Below, piece by piece: positions 1 through 7,919 of a DNA stretch of 16,268 bases (within the stretch, counting starts at the first letter, position 1; each line of letters begins with the position of its first letter). The notes under the pieces were generated by a model that was given only the letters and a program-made list of their open reading frames with translations, made no database searches and was not told the DNA's origin. Made by a program: the position numbers and the translations under genes. Origin of the DNA: JAWLGW01 sp964569055 (GTDB taxonomy: Bacteria; Planctomycetota; J058); the NCBI GenBank assembly GCA_964569055.1, contig CAZMSZ010000151.1, positions 1 to 16,268 on the forward strand, given 5' to 3'.

Positions 1-1482
1 AGCTCGGGGCTGGTCCGCCTGGTCAACCAGATCATTCAGGACGCGCACGCCCGCGGGGTCTCGGACATCCACGTCGAGCCCTACCCCGACGAGGACGTGG
101 TGGTCCGGTTCCGGGTGGACGGCGTGTGCCAGACCTACACCACGATCCCGCGCCGGTTCGCGCGCGCCCTGATCTCGCGGCTCAAGATCATGGCCGAGCT
201 CGACATCGCCGAGCGGCGGCTCCCGCAGGACGGGAAGATCCGGTTCAAGAAGTACGGCGGGCTCGACATCGAGCTGCGCGTGGCGACGCTCCCCACCGCC
301 GGCGGGCTCGAGGACTGCGTGCTGCGCATCCTCGCCGCCAGCCGGCCGCTCCCCCTGGACGCCATGGGCTTCCTGCCGGGGAACATCGAGCGGTTCGAGC
401 GCGCGATCGCGCAGCCCTACGGGCTGGTGCTGTGCGTGGGCCCGACCGGGTCGGGCAAGACGACCACGCTGCACAGCGCGCTCGGGTCGATCAACACGCG
501 CGAGCGCAAGATCTGGACGGCCGAGGACCCGGTCGAGATCACGCAGCGCGGGCTGCGGCAGGTGCAGGTCCACCCCAAGATCGGGTTCACGTTCGCGCGC
601 GCGCTGCGGGCGTTCCTGCGGGCCGACCCCGACGTGATCATGATCGGCGAGATGCGCGACCGCGAGACGGCCGAGGCCGCGGTCGAGGCCTCGCTCACGG
701 GGCACCTCGTGCTCTCGACCCTGCACACCAACAGCGCGCCCGAGACGGTGACCCGCCTGCTCGACATGGGGCTCGACCCCTACGCGTTCGGCGACAGCCT
801 GCTGGCCGTGCTCGCCCAGCGCCTGGTGCGGCGGCTGTGCACGTGCAAGCGGCCGGCCCGCGACCTCGAGCTGGCCGAGCTGGCCGCCGAGTTCGGCGCG
901 TCCGACGCCTGGGCCCGGCTGGGCCTCGAGCGCGGGGCCGCGCCGTACGAGGCGGTCGGGTGCGAGAAGTGCGGCGGCGCCGGCTACAAGGGGCGCCTCG
1001 CGCTGCACGAGCTGCTGACCGCCTCGGGCCCCTGCCGGCGCCTGATCTGCAAGGGGGCCGACCTCGCGGCGCTGCGCGAGCTCGCGGCGCGCGAGGGCAT
1101 GACCACGCTCCGGCAGGACGGGATCCGCAAGGTGCTGCTCGGGCTGACCGACGTGGCCGAGGTCCGGCGCGTGTGCGTCCAGAGCGACGAGGGGGAGGAG
1201 CCCCGGCCGCCCGTCCCGTCGCCGGCGCGGGCCGCCGCCGCTCGGCCGGCGGCCGCGCGCCAGGCCGCTCCCCGGCCCGCCTCGCGTCCCGCCGCCGGGC
1301 GCCGGCCGGCGGCCGCGGCGGGCGCGGCGGCCGCGGTGAAGCCTGCCAGCGGCTCGGGCGTGCGCAAGGCCGCCGCGAAGAAGGCCCCGGCCAAGAAGGC
1401 CTCGCGGCCGGCGACCAAGAAGGTGCCCCGCCCCTCGACCAAGAAGGACTCGGGGACGACCGCCAAGCGCCGGAGCCGGTGA
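1..1482 (+). CDS. GspE/PilB-family secretion or type IV pilus assembly ATPase, 5' partial, with Lys/Ala-rich tail
   Basis: This is a hexameric ATPase of the type II secretion / type IV pilus family, a cytoplasmic motor that powers pilus or pseudopilus assembly. The reading frame is open from base 1, so the N-terminal part lies outside the window; 493 residues are visible. They begin in the N2-like domain (SDIHVEPY near residue 21). Walker A is GPTGSGKT at visible residues 147-154. An Asp-box segment (TAEDPVE), a Walker B-like DPDVIMIGEMRD and the His-box GHLVLSTLHTNSAPET follow in the usual order. Cysteines at 280, 282, 321 and 324 (CTC and CEKC) form the zinc-binding site typical of GspE/PilB and absent from PilT. 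From about residue 400 the protein runs into an Ala/Pro/Arg-rich and then Lys-rich tail with PAKKA-like repeats, which is not normal for the family. PilB and GspE cannot be told apart without the N-terminus and neighbours. Confidence 0.93.
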   Translation, partial: SSGLVRLVNQIIQDAHARGVSDIHVEPYPDEDVVVRFRVDGVCQTYTTIPRRFARALISRLKIMAELDIAERRLPQDGKIRFKKYGGLDIELRVATLPTAGGLEDCVLRILAASRPLPLDAMGFLPGNIERFERAIAQPYGLVLCVGPTGSGKTTTLHSALGSINTRERKIWTAEDPVEITQRGLRQVQVHPKIGFTFARALRAFLRADPDVIMIGEMRDRETAEAAVEASLTGHLVLSTLHTNSAPETVTRLLDMGLDPYAFGDSLLAVLAQRLVRRLCTCKRPARDLELAELAAEFGASDAWARLGLERGAAPYEAVGCEKCGGAGYKGRLALHELLTASGPCRRLICKGADLAALRELAAREGMTTLRQDGIRKVLLGLTDVAEVRRVCVQSDEGEEPRPPVPSPARAAAARPAAARQAAPRPASRPAAGRRPAAAAGAAAAVKPASGSGVRKAAAKKAPAKKASRPATKKVPRPSTKKDSGTTAKRRSR

Positions 1483-1545
1483 GCGCGGCGGCCGCGCGCC
1501 CGCCCGCCGGGCCGCGCCTCGCCAACACGGCCCGGGGTTTCCGCT

Positions 1546-1568
1546 TATAGTCGCGCGGCTGAAGGAGG
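1546..1568 (+). promoter_or_regulatory. Candidate -10 element and strong Shine-Dalgarno for the kinase-like gene
   Basis: TATAGT at 1546-1551 stands out in GC-rich sequence and would give a leader of about 15 bases. AAGGAGG at 1562-1568 is a near-perfect ribosome binding site 5 bases before the GTG at 1574, and this fixes that start. No convincing -35 hexamer is visible, so the promoter part is tentative while the ribosome binding site is good. Confidence 0.45.
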
Positions 1569-1573
1569 CGCCG

Positions 1574-2680
1574 GTGTCGAGCGACCGCGACTTCGACCTC
1601 GCCCTGGGGCGCGCCGCGCTCAAGGTCGGCATGATCTCGGGGCCGCAGCTGACCGAGGCCCTGCTCATTCAGAGCGCCTCGGGCGGCAAGCACCGGCTCG
1701 ATCAGGTGCTCGTCGACCGGCGCATGCTGCGCCCCGAGCAGGCCAGCCAGCTCAAGGACGGGGTCGAGCTGACCGGCGCCGGCGAGGCCCGCGACTTCGA
1801 GCCGAGCCCCGCCGCGCAGGCGCGGGTCGGCAAGATCGTGGAGAAGCTCCTCTGCGACAAGGTCCTGGCCGAGGAGCCGTTGATCACGATGTACGCCGGT
1901 CGCCTCCCGCGCGACCCGCTCGGCGCCGCGCTGACGCTGATCGAGAAGGCCGCCATGCGCGCCGGCCTGTGGATGGACTTCCTCGAGACGGTGCGCGCCT
2001 GCAAGGACGTCGAGCACCCCAACCTGATCAGCGTGCTCGAGGTCAGCCGCACCGACGAGCACTTCGCGATCATCACCCGCTACCAGAAGGGCGGGATCAC
2101 CCTGCGCGAGCTGATCGACCGGGTGCGCCGGCTCAAGCTCTCCGAGGCGCTGCGGATCACGCGCGAGATCGCGCAGGGCCTCGCCGCGCTCCACGCCAAG
2201 GGGATCGTGCACCGCGACGTCAAGCCGGAGAACGTGATCCTCGGGCGCGGCGGCGAGGTGCAGCTCTGGCGGGCGGGGGTGGTGTTCGAGCCCAAGGGCG
2301 CCAGCGAGTTCGCCCAGCCGCGCACCGTGTTCGGCACCCCGCACACGATCTCGCCCGAGGCGCTGACCGGGGAGCCGCCCAACCCGCTCTCCGACGTGTA
2401 CGCCCTGGGCGTGATCGCCTACGAGCTCGCGACGGGCGTCCGCCCGTTCGAGGGCGACCGCCTGGCCGACCTCCGCCGCCAGCACCTCGAGGACCCGCCC
2501 GTCGCGCCGCACACGATCATGCGCGCCCTGCCGCAGGAGGTCGGCGAGCTGCTGGTGTGGCTGCTCTCCAAGAAGCCGGCCGAGCGCCCGACCGCCGAGA
2601 AGCTGGTGGCGACGCTCGAGCGGCTGGAGAAGACGATCCAGCGCAGCGGCAGGACGCAGAAGTTCCAGGCGTTCGAGTAG
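1574..2680 (+). CDS. Ser/Thr protein kinase-like protein (probable pseudokinase) with T2SSE_N-like N-terminal domain
   Basis: The protein has 368 residues and starts at a GTG with a strong ribosome binding site. Residues 8-62 hold two copies of a helical pattern (GRAALKVGMISGPQLTEAL, then LDQVLVDRRMLRPEQASQL) resembling the N-terminal domain of GspE/PilB ATPases. A eukaryote-type kinase fold follows at about 105-355: HPNL, HRDVKPEN with H213-R214-D215, the FGTP...SPE activation-segment end, and DVYALGVIAYELATG. The DFG motif is replaced: the segment reads LWRAG, with Arg233 where the metal-binding Asp should be. No clear glycine loop or VAIK lysine is visible; the equivalent segment reads AALTLI. 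Catalysis is therefore doubtful and a scaffold or sensor role is more likely. It lies 91 bases after the ATPase gene on the same strand, suggesting a functional link. There is no membrane segment, so it is probably cytoplasmic. Confidence 0.85.
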   Translation: MSSDRDFDLALGRAALKVGMISGPQLTEALLIQSASGGKHRLDQVLVDRRMLRPEQASQLKDGVELTGAGEARDFEPSPAAQARVGKIVEKLLCDKVLAEEPLITMYAGRLPRDPLGAALTLIEKAAMRAGLWMDFLETVRACKDVEHPNLISVLEVSRTDEHFAIITRYQKGGITLRELIDRVRRLKLSEALRITREIAQGLAALHAKGIVHRDVKPENVILGRGGEVQLWRAGVVFEPKGASEFAQPRTVFGTPHTISPEALTGEPPNPLSDVYALGVIAYELATGVRPFEGDRLADLRRQHLEDPPVAPHTIMRALPQEVGELLVWLLSKKPAERPTAEKLVATLERLEKTIQRSGRTQKFQAFE

Positions 2681-2718
2681 GGCCCCTCGCCCGGAGGCTG
2701 TCGCTCTGGCGTCAGCCT

Positions 2719-2857
2719 TCGTGCCCGTGCCCGTGCCCGCGCCCGTGCGCGTGGCCCTCGCCGGCGCTCGATCTCGAGACGCGTCGCATGCCGCCACGCG
2801 TCGCGCGGGAGCGGGACACGAGCACGAGCAGGGGCACGGGCACGGGCACGGGCACGA
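2719..2857. repeat. Hexamer-based (GTGCCC) inverted repeat between convergent genes
   Basis: The left arm at 2719-2739 is a run of GTGCCC units. Its exact 21-base reverse complement lies at 2837-2857, and pairing continues inward with a few mismatches to about 36 bases per arm. The loop holds further short repeats (two copies of ACGCGTCGC near 2778 and 2795) and a CTCGAG palindrome. The 214-base stretch 2681-2894 lies between the 3' ends of the kinase-like gene (+) and the NUDIX gene (-), so the structure could act as a two-way terminator. No T-run is present. I see no gene in this interval. Confidence 0.8.
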
Positions 2858-2894
2858 GGCTCGATGTGAGAGCCAACCGGGTCAGCGAACCGGC

Positions 2895-3479
2895 CTACGC
2901 CACCAGCCGCAACAGCCCCTCCAGCATGCGGTGAGTCAGGCCCCACACCGTGTAGCCCTCCCAGCGCCAGCACGGCAGGCGCAGGCGGGCGGGGCCGACC
3001 CGGTGGACGTAGTCGCCCGAGAGCTCGCCCGAGGCGGCCCGGTCGAGCGGGAACCAGAACGCGGCCTGGGCCTCGGGGCCGAGCGCCAGCGCTTGCTCGC
3101 GCTCCTGCACGAACACGAAGGGGGTGATGCTCATGGGGAGCACCTTGCCCCGGGCGACGGCGCGGATCGCGTCCAGCCGGCCGAGGACGCGCGCCCCCGC
3201 GCTCAGGTCGAGGCCGACCTCCTCGCGCGTCTCGCGGACCGCGGTCGCCAGCAGGTCGGGGTCGTGCTCCTCCTCGCGCCCGCCGGGGAACGAGACGTGC
3301 CCCGACCAGCGGTCGCCTTCGCGCTGCACGCGCTGCATCAGCAGCACCTCGGGCGCCCCGCGGTCGAACCGCAGCAGCGCCGCCACCGCCGCGCGCCGCG
3401 GCGTCAGCAGGGTGGCGTCGCGCGGCACGTGCGCGGCGAGCCGCGCGGCGAAGCGGTCCAGGCTGAGCGGGTCGGTCAT
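2895..3479 (-). CDS. NUDIX hydrolase, CoA-pyrophosphatase-like (NUDT7/NUDT8/YeaB type)
   Basis: The protein has 194 residues and would hydrolyse a nucleoside diphosphate linked to another group, with CoA or acyl-CoA as the likely substrate class. The segment SGHVSFPGGREEEHD (about residues 59-73) followed by AVRETREEVGL (80-90) matches the NUDIX box. It has the H-x(4)-FPGG-x(3)-E/D arrangement characteristic of the CoA-type subgroup; metal-binding glutamates are expected at 83, 86 and 87. The size is normal for the family. I chose the ATG at 3479 (MTDPLSLDRF). A GTG at 3521 would add 14 residues, and neither start has a strong ribosome binding site. The gene follows the CehA-like gene by 80 bases on the same strand and may be the last gene of that transcript. 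Exact substrate is inference. Confidence 0.87.
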   Translation of the reverse strand: MTDPLSLDRFAARLAAHVPRDATLLTPRRAAVAALLRFDRGAPEVLLMQRVQREGDRWSGHVSFPGGREEEHDPDLLATAVRETREEVGLDLSAGARVLGRLDAIRAVARGKVLPMSITPFVFVQEREQALALGPEAQAAFWFPLDRAASGELSGDYVHRVGPARLRLPCWRWEGYTVWGLTHRMLEGLLRLVA

Positions 3480-3559
3480 GGCGTCGAGCGGGCGGTTCAG
3501 CCCCGAGGGCGAACCGCGCACGCCGACGAGGATATCACTCGAGCGCAGCGCCTCGCGGA

Positions 3560-6500
3560 TCAGGGCACCCCGTTGGGCGTCCAGTCGCCGTCGCCGTCCT
3601 GGTCGATGAACACCGGGTTGGTGAACCCGATCACGTGGACCGTGCCCGAGCTCGGGTCGGTCAGCTCGGGCAGGAGCGCGTTGATCAGGTCGTCCGCGGC
3701 GGCCGTCCCGCGCACGTCCACCGTCAGCCAGGCGTCGGCGCCCACGGTCACCGTCTGGACGACCCGCAGGCGCACGAGGTCTTGGAGGTCCGTGGAGAAG
3801 GCGTCGCCCACCGGCTGGATCACGTCGCCCGAGAGGTCGAACGGCTGGGGAGCGTTGCCGGTCAACAGCGGGTCGCCGCTGAACGCGAGGCTCACCCCGC
3901 CGCCGTTGACGTTGAGCACCACCTCGTCGACGGGCACCCAGGGGGCCGCGATCACGGTCACGCGCACGTCGAACGCGCCGTCGTCGGTCACGAGGTCACC
4001 CACCTCGCCGTCGCCGAAGTCGCCGTCCTGGTCGGCGTCGATCTCGACGAACGCGATCGGCCCGGAGGTCCCGATCACCTCCATGGAGTCGCCGCCCGCG
4101 CTGGAGCGCGGCTGGTTGAGCCCGTTGATCGTGGGCGTCGCCTGGATCAGGCGCGGCAGCAGCACGTCGTTGAGCTGGTCGAGGTCGAGCGTGGCGAGGT
4201 CGCCCTGGGCGCGCACGTAGGTGCGCGGGAAGCCGGGCAGGCCGGCCAGCGTGTGGGAGTCGGAGTTGGCGGTGGCCGTCTTGACCAGGCCGGCCGAGGT
4301 CAGGGTGTACCAGTCGACCCGGTTGAGCTCGTACAGCAGGCGCGGGCCGCCGTAGATCTCGATCAGGTCGAAGTCGATCGTGCGCGTGCCGCCGGCGGTC
4401 AGCGGCGTGACGAGGTCGGCCAGCGCGCCGGCGCTGGTCATGGGCAGCTCGTAGCCCCCCTCCAGGAGCGAGCCCAGGCCGCGCGCCCGCTGCGGGAAGC
4501 CGGGCTTGCCGTTGGTGAAGTAGCCCAGGCCGATCGGCGGCAGCGGCGGCGCGATCACCGGGAAGCGGGGGTGATTGATCTGGATCACGCTCACGCCCTC
4601 GTCGCGGTTCAGGCCGAGGTCGTCCCGCAGCAGGTCGAACAGCGCGGGCGGCGAGCGGTACTCGTCGGGCGGCGCGCCGTTGCGCCGCAGGGTGGGCACG
4701 AGCGGCACCGGCCAGGCGTTGAAGTGGCCGATCGTGTTGGGGTAGAGCTGCGGGACGGGCACGAACCCGGTCGCCTCCACCCCGATCTGGCTGCGGATCA
4801 GGCTGGCGAGGTCGAGCGTGGTCTCGCCGTCGAGGGCCGCGATCACCGGCGCGAAGTCGACCACGTTGTCGTGCTCGGTCGAGACCATCACCTCCACACC
4901 GGTGGCGAGGTACGAGATCACCCGGTCGCGCAGCGGCACGGCCGAGTCGAACGAGCCGCCGGCGTGGACGTGGAAGTCGGCCGCGACCATGCGCTGGAGC
5001 GGGCTCGCGAAGGTGTCGCCGCTCGCGCCGCGCGGCGAGAGGCCGCTCGCGTCGAGGAGCCGCGTCAGCTCGAGCGGCTCGCCGCTGGTGGCGTCCTCGG
5101 TCCGCACCGTCTCGCCGGCGCCGATCAAGAAGAAGTCGCGCGCCGCGCCGGGCGGCGGGAAGCTGTCGATCGACCACTCGGGGCCGCGCATGGCGATCAC
5201 CTGGTAGGCGCCGGGCGCGACCTCGACGGTCCCGCGCCCGTCCAGCAGGTGGACCACGTTGGCGATCCCCTCGGCGCGCGGGTCGGCCACGCGGTCGGGC
5301 GTGCCGCCCGCCTCGGCGTCCACGGCCGGGTCGGCCAGGGTCAGCCCCTCGGCGGCGATCCCGAAGAACGGGTCGGCGGTGGCGGCGGTCGGCCCGAGGG
5401 CGTCGGGGTCCTTCCCCACCACGATCACGCGGCAGGGGATCGGGTTACCGGCCTCGTCGGTCACCACCAGCTCGATCGTGCCGGTCTCGCGGCGGAGGTC
5501 GAACAACAGGTTGTTGGCGCGGTCGAGCGGCAGCTTGATCACCACGCTCTGCGGGTCGTGGCCGGGCGCCTCGACGAGCACGCGGTAGGTCAGCTCGTCG
5601 GTGCCCTGCTCGAGCCCGCTGGGGAAGGCGAGGTCGGGCGAGGCGGTCGCGCCGGCGGCCCGCCCGGCGAACGCCTCGGGCACCAGCATGCGGAACGCCC
5701 CGTTCGCCTCGTCAGGGCGGGTCTGGTTCAAGATCAGCTCCTGCGCGCCGTAGAGCGCGGCCGGGTAGAAGCCGATCGCCGGCGAGATCCCGTTGGGCGG
5801 GCCGGGGTCGAAGGTCAAGGCGGGCGAGACCTGCAGCGCGGTGACCGTGGTCCCGGGCGGCGCGCCGCGCACCTCGCCCGCGATCTCGCGCGCGCCCTCG
5901 AACATGTTCGGGACGGTGCCGCCGGTGGCGGGGTTGACCCGGGGCGGCGAGAAGCCCAGCCGGCTGATCGCGACGTCCGCCGCCGAGGCCACGTCGTTGC
6001 GCTCGCCGACCGCCACCTCACGCAGCCAGCTGAGCGTCTGGCTCCCCTCCAGGGTCACCTCGGAGCGGAGCTGGATGTTCGCCGCGACCGCGTTGCCGTC
6101 GGCGGCGTGGATCACCTGCCCGACCGCCGGGTCGTAGTGGGCGTAGGCGATCTGGGGCTCGTCGCGCCCCTTGAACGCGGTGAACGGCACGATCACCGGG
6201 CTCCCGAACCCCTGCGCCTGGAACCCGGTGAGCGGGGTCCAGGGCACGATGTTCGGGACGTCGGGCCCGCCCGTGATGATCACGTCGGCGATCGAGGCCA
6301 GGCCGATCGCGCTGCCGCCCGGGTTGGTGATCCGGGTCTCGACCGTGAGGAACCGGCTGTCGCGGAACAGCAGGTAGTCGGTCTCGACGACCAGCGGGCT
6401 GCTGCCGACGTTGAGCCGCCCCAGCCGCGCCGGGTCGGTCGTCTCGACCGAGGTCCCGTCGGGCAGCTCCGCGGGGTTGGCGTTGAGGACCCCGCCCGTG

Positions 6501-7888
6501 AGGCGGATCGCGGCCGGGTCGCCGAGCGAGCTCAGGACCTGCGCCGAGTCGTACACGATCAGGTTGGAGAGCGGGCTGGTGCGGTGGGTGACCACGAACC
6601 CGGCCGAGCCGGGCGAGACCCCCGGTCCCGGGAACGGGAGGGTCACGTCGTCGTCCACGAGCGGCACGCCGGGGGCGCGGAACAGGACGAGGGTGAACGG
6701 GTTGCCGACGTCCTGCAGCCCGACCGCGCCCACCCGGAACGAGGCGCCCGCGTTGGCCCCGCCGGTGAACGTCACCGTGTCGCCCGCCGCCAGGAGGTTG
6801 CGCGTCACCACGTAGCCCTGACCGGCGCCGGCGGCGAAGGTCGCGCCGGCGGGGACCTCGAGCGTGAGGGTGTCTGTGCCGAGCAGCCCGGTGACCTCGA
6901 ACGTGCTGCCGAGGTTGGGGGCCGAGAGGAAGGTGACGAAGTCGCCCACACTGACGCCCGCCGCCACGAAGTCGACCGCGCCCTCTTCCACCAGCAGCGC
7001 CTCGCCGAGCAGCGGGTCGTTCGTGGTGGTCGCGGTCGAGGCCGGGGTCTGCGTGGCCGCGCTGCCGAGCACGTCGAGCACGAACGGGGTCCCCGACGCG
7101 CCGACGGTCTGGTCGGTCAACAGGTCGACCGGGACGCCGTTGTTGGTCTGCGAGGTGATCACGTACTGGACGTTGCCCGGCGGGGGGAGCCCGTCAGGGT
7201 CATAGGGCGCGCCGCTCACCGCGAGCGCGTTCGGCGAGAGCACCGCGAGCACGGTGTAAGACCTGCCCTGGTTGGCGCCGCTCAGGATCGTGAGCACATC
7301 GCCCGGCAGCACGGAGGCGGCCGCGAAGTCGTTGACCACGTCGAGGAACGCCGGCACACCTCCCGTGGTGGCTCCAGTCGCGTCCGCGCTGCCCGTCGCC
7401 CCGCTGGTGATCGGCGCCACCTGTCCGGCGTTGACGAAGCCCGCGGTCCCGACCACCACCGTCCGCAGCCCCACCACGCCCTGGCCCATTTGGTTCCACT
7501 GGTCGTTGTCGCCGTTCACGCCGGCGAGGTCGACCAGGGTCCCGCCCGAGGGCGCGAGCACGTTGGCGAGCGGGAACGCGAGCCCGGGCGGGGCGGGCGC
7601 GGTGGGGTCGACGCCGGGCTGGTCGATCACCGCCCGCAGGTGCTCGTTGGCGAGCACGTAGTCGCCCACGTCGGTCCCGAGCCCGCTCCCGAGCCCGCCG
7701 ATCGCGTCGGGGCCGGTGGGGAGCGTGTCGCTCGCGATCGCCGCGGTGGCCTGGAACGCCACCGCGAGCGTGTCGTGGTCGGAGCCCGACTCGCTGATGC
7801 AGCCGTGGAGCGCCACCCCGCCCGCGGTGGGCAGGAGCGCGAGCGCCGCGAGGAGGAGCGCCCAGGAGCGGAAGGCCTTCGGTCGCAT
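3560..7888 (-). CDS. Large secreted CehA/McbA-type PHP-domain metallohydrolase, candidate lipoprotein
   Basis: The protein has 1442 residues. A basic start and hydrophobic stretch (about residues 8-28) lead to LHGC at Cys30, a possible though non-ideal lipobox, so it is exported and perhaps lipid-anchored. An N-terminal module (GDYVLANEHLRAVID) follows. A Gly/Val/Thr-rich stretch at about residues 179-435 carries three related repeats. A carboxypeptidase-regulatory-like beta domain (GTIELVVTDEAGNPIPCRV) precedes the C-terminal PHP domain. Metal ligands are visible there: H973-x-H975, E1005-H1006-D1007, H1106 in INHPR, and D1210-x-H1212 in NSDSH. This set matches the CehA_McbA group named for carbaryl hydrolase, but the real substrate is unknown. 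Two Asp-rich calcium-type motifs (DADQDGDFGDGE near residue 1290, and DQDGDGDW at the end) close the protein. The ATG at 7888 follows a GAGG ribosome binding site. The upstream FadL gene ends 31 bases away, suggesting co-transcription. Confidence 0.85.
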   Translation of the reverse strand: MRPKAFRSWALLLAALALLPTAGGVALHGCISESGSDHDTLAVAFQATAAIASDTLPTGPDAIGGLGSGLGTDVGDYVLANEHLRAVIDQPGVDPTAPAPPGLAFPLANVLAPSGGTLVDLAGVNGDNDQWNQMGQGVVGLRTVVVGTAGFVNAGQVAPITSGATGSADATGATTGGVPAFLDVVNDFAAASVLPGDVLTILSGANQGRSYTVLAVLSPNALAVSGAPYDPDGLPPPGNVQYVITSQTNNGVPVDLLTDQTVGASGTPFVLDVLGSAATQTPASTATTTNDPLLGEALLVEEGAVDFVAAGVSVGDFVTFLSAPNLGSTFEVTGLLGTDTLTLEVPAGATFAAGAGQGYVVTRNLLAAGDTVTFTGGANAGASFRVGAVGLQDVGNPFTLVLFRAPGVPLVDDDVTLPFPGPGVSPGSAGFVVTHRTSPLSNLIVYDSAQVLSSLGDPAAIRLTGGVLNANPAELPDGTSVETTDPARLGRLNVGSSPLVVETDYLLFRDSRFLTVETRITNPGGSAIGLASIADVIITGGPDVPNIVPWTPLTGFQAQGFGSPVIVPFTAFKGRDEPQIAYAHYDPAVGQVIHAADGNAVAANIQLRSEVTLEGSQTLSWLREVAVGERNDVASAADVAISRLGFSPPRVNPATGGTVPNMFEGAREIAGEVRGAPPGTTVTALQVSPALTFDPGPPNGISPAIGFYPAALYGAQELILNQTRPDEANGAFRMLVPEAFAGRAAGATASPDLAFPSGLEQGTDELTYRVLVEAPGHDPQSVVIKLPLDRANNLLFDLRRETGTIELVVTDEAGNPIPCRVIVVGKDPDALGPTAATADPFFGIAAEGLTLADPAVDAEAGGTPDRVADPRAEGIANVVHLLDGRGTVEVAPGAYQVIAMRGPEWSIDSFPPPGAARDFFLIGAGETVRTEDATSGEPLELTRLLDASGLSPRGASGDTFASPLQRMVAADFHVHAGGSFDSAVPLRDRVISYLATGVEVMVSTEHDNVVDFAPVIAALDGETTLDLASLIRSQIGVEATGFVPVPQLYPNTIGHFNAWPVPLVPTLRRNGAPPDEYRSPPALFDLLRDDLGLNRDEGVSVIQINHPRFPVIAPPLPPIGLGYFTNGKPGFPQRARGLGSLLEGGYELPMTSAGALADLVTPLTAGGTRTIDFDLIEIYGGPRLLYELNRVDWYTLTSAGLVKTATANSDSHTLAGLPGFPRTYVRAQGDLATLDLDQLNDVLLPRLIQATPTINGLNQPRSSAGGDSMEVIGTSGPIAFVEIDADQDGDFGDGEVGDLVTDDGAFDVRVTVIAAPWVPVDEVVLNVNGGGVSLAFSGDPLLTGNAPQPFDLSGDVIQPVGDAFSTDLQDLVRLRVVQTVTVGADAWLTVDVRGTAAADDLINALLPELTDPSSGTVHVIGFTNPVFIDQDGDGDWTPNGVP
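6585..7355 (-). repeat. Three-fold protein repeat inside the CehA-like gene
   Basis: Three segments of the encoded protein share a pattern of the form DF-x-AAGV-x-x-GD-x-V-x-I-x-SG-A-N-x-G-x-x-F-x-V followed by a short strand and Y/F-V-(I/V)-T. They begin about residues 179, 303 and 362, and end in YVITSQ, YVVTRN and FVVTHR. The first is separated from the others by a linker; the second and third are adjacent. Coordinates are approximate. The copies are diverged, so this is old duplication at protein level rather than a DNA tandem repeat. Confidence 0.65.
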
Positions 7889-7919
7889 GGTCGCCTCGGT
7901 GTGTCCGTCGCAGCCGGCG

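Noticed and set aside
2681..2894. CRISPR-like or minisatellite array in the hexamer-repeat region
   Set aside because: Units are 6 bases, contiguous, without spacers, and arranged as an inverted pair; no cas genes are nearby.
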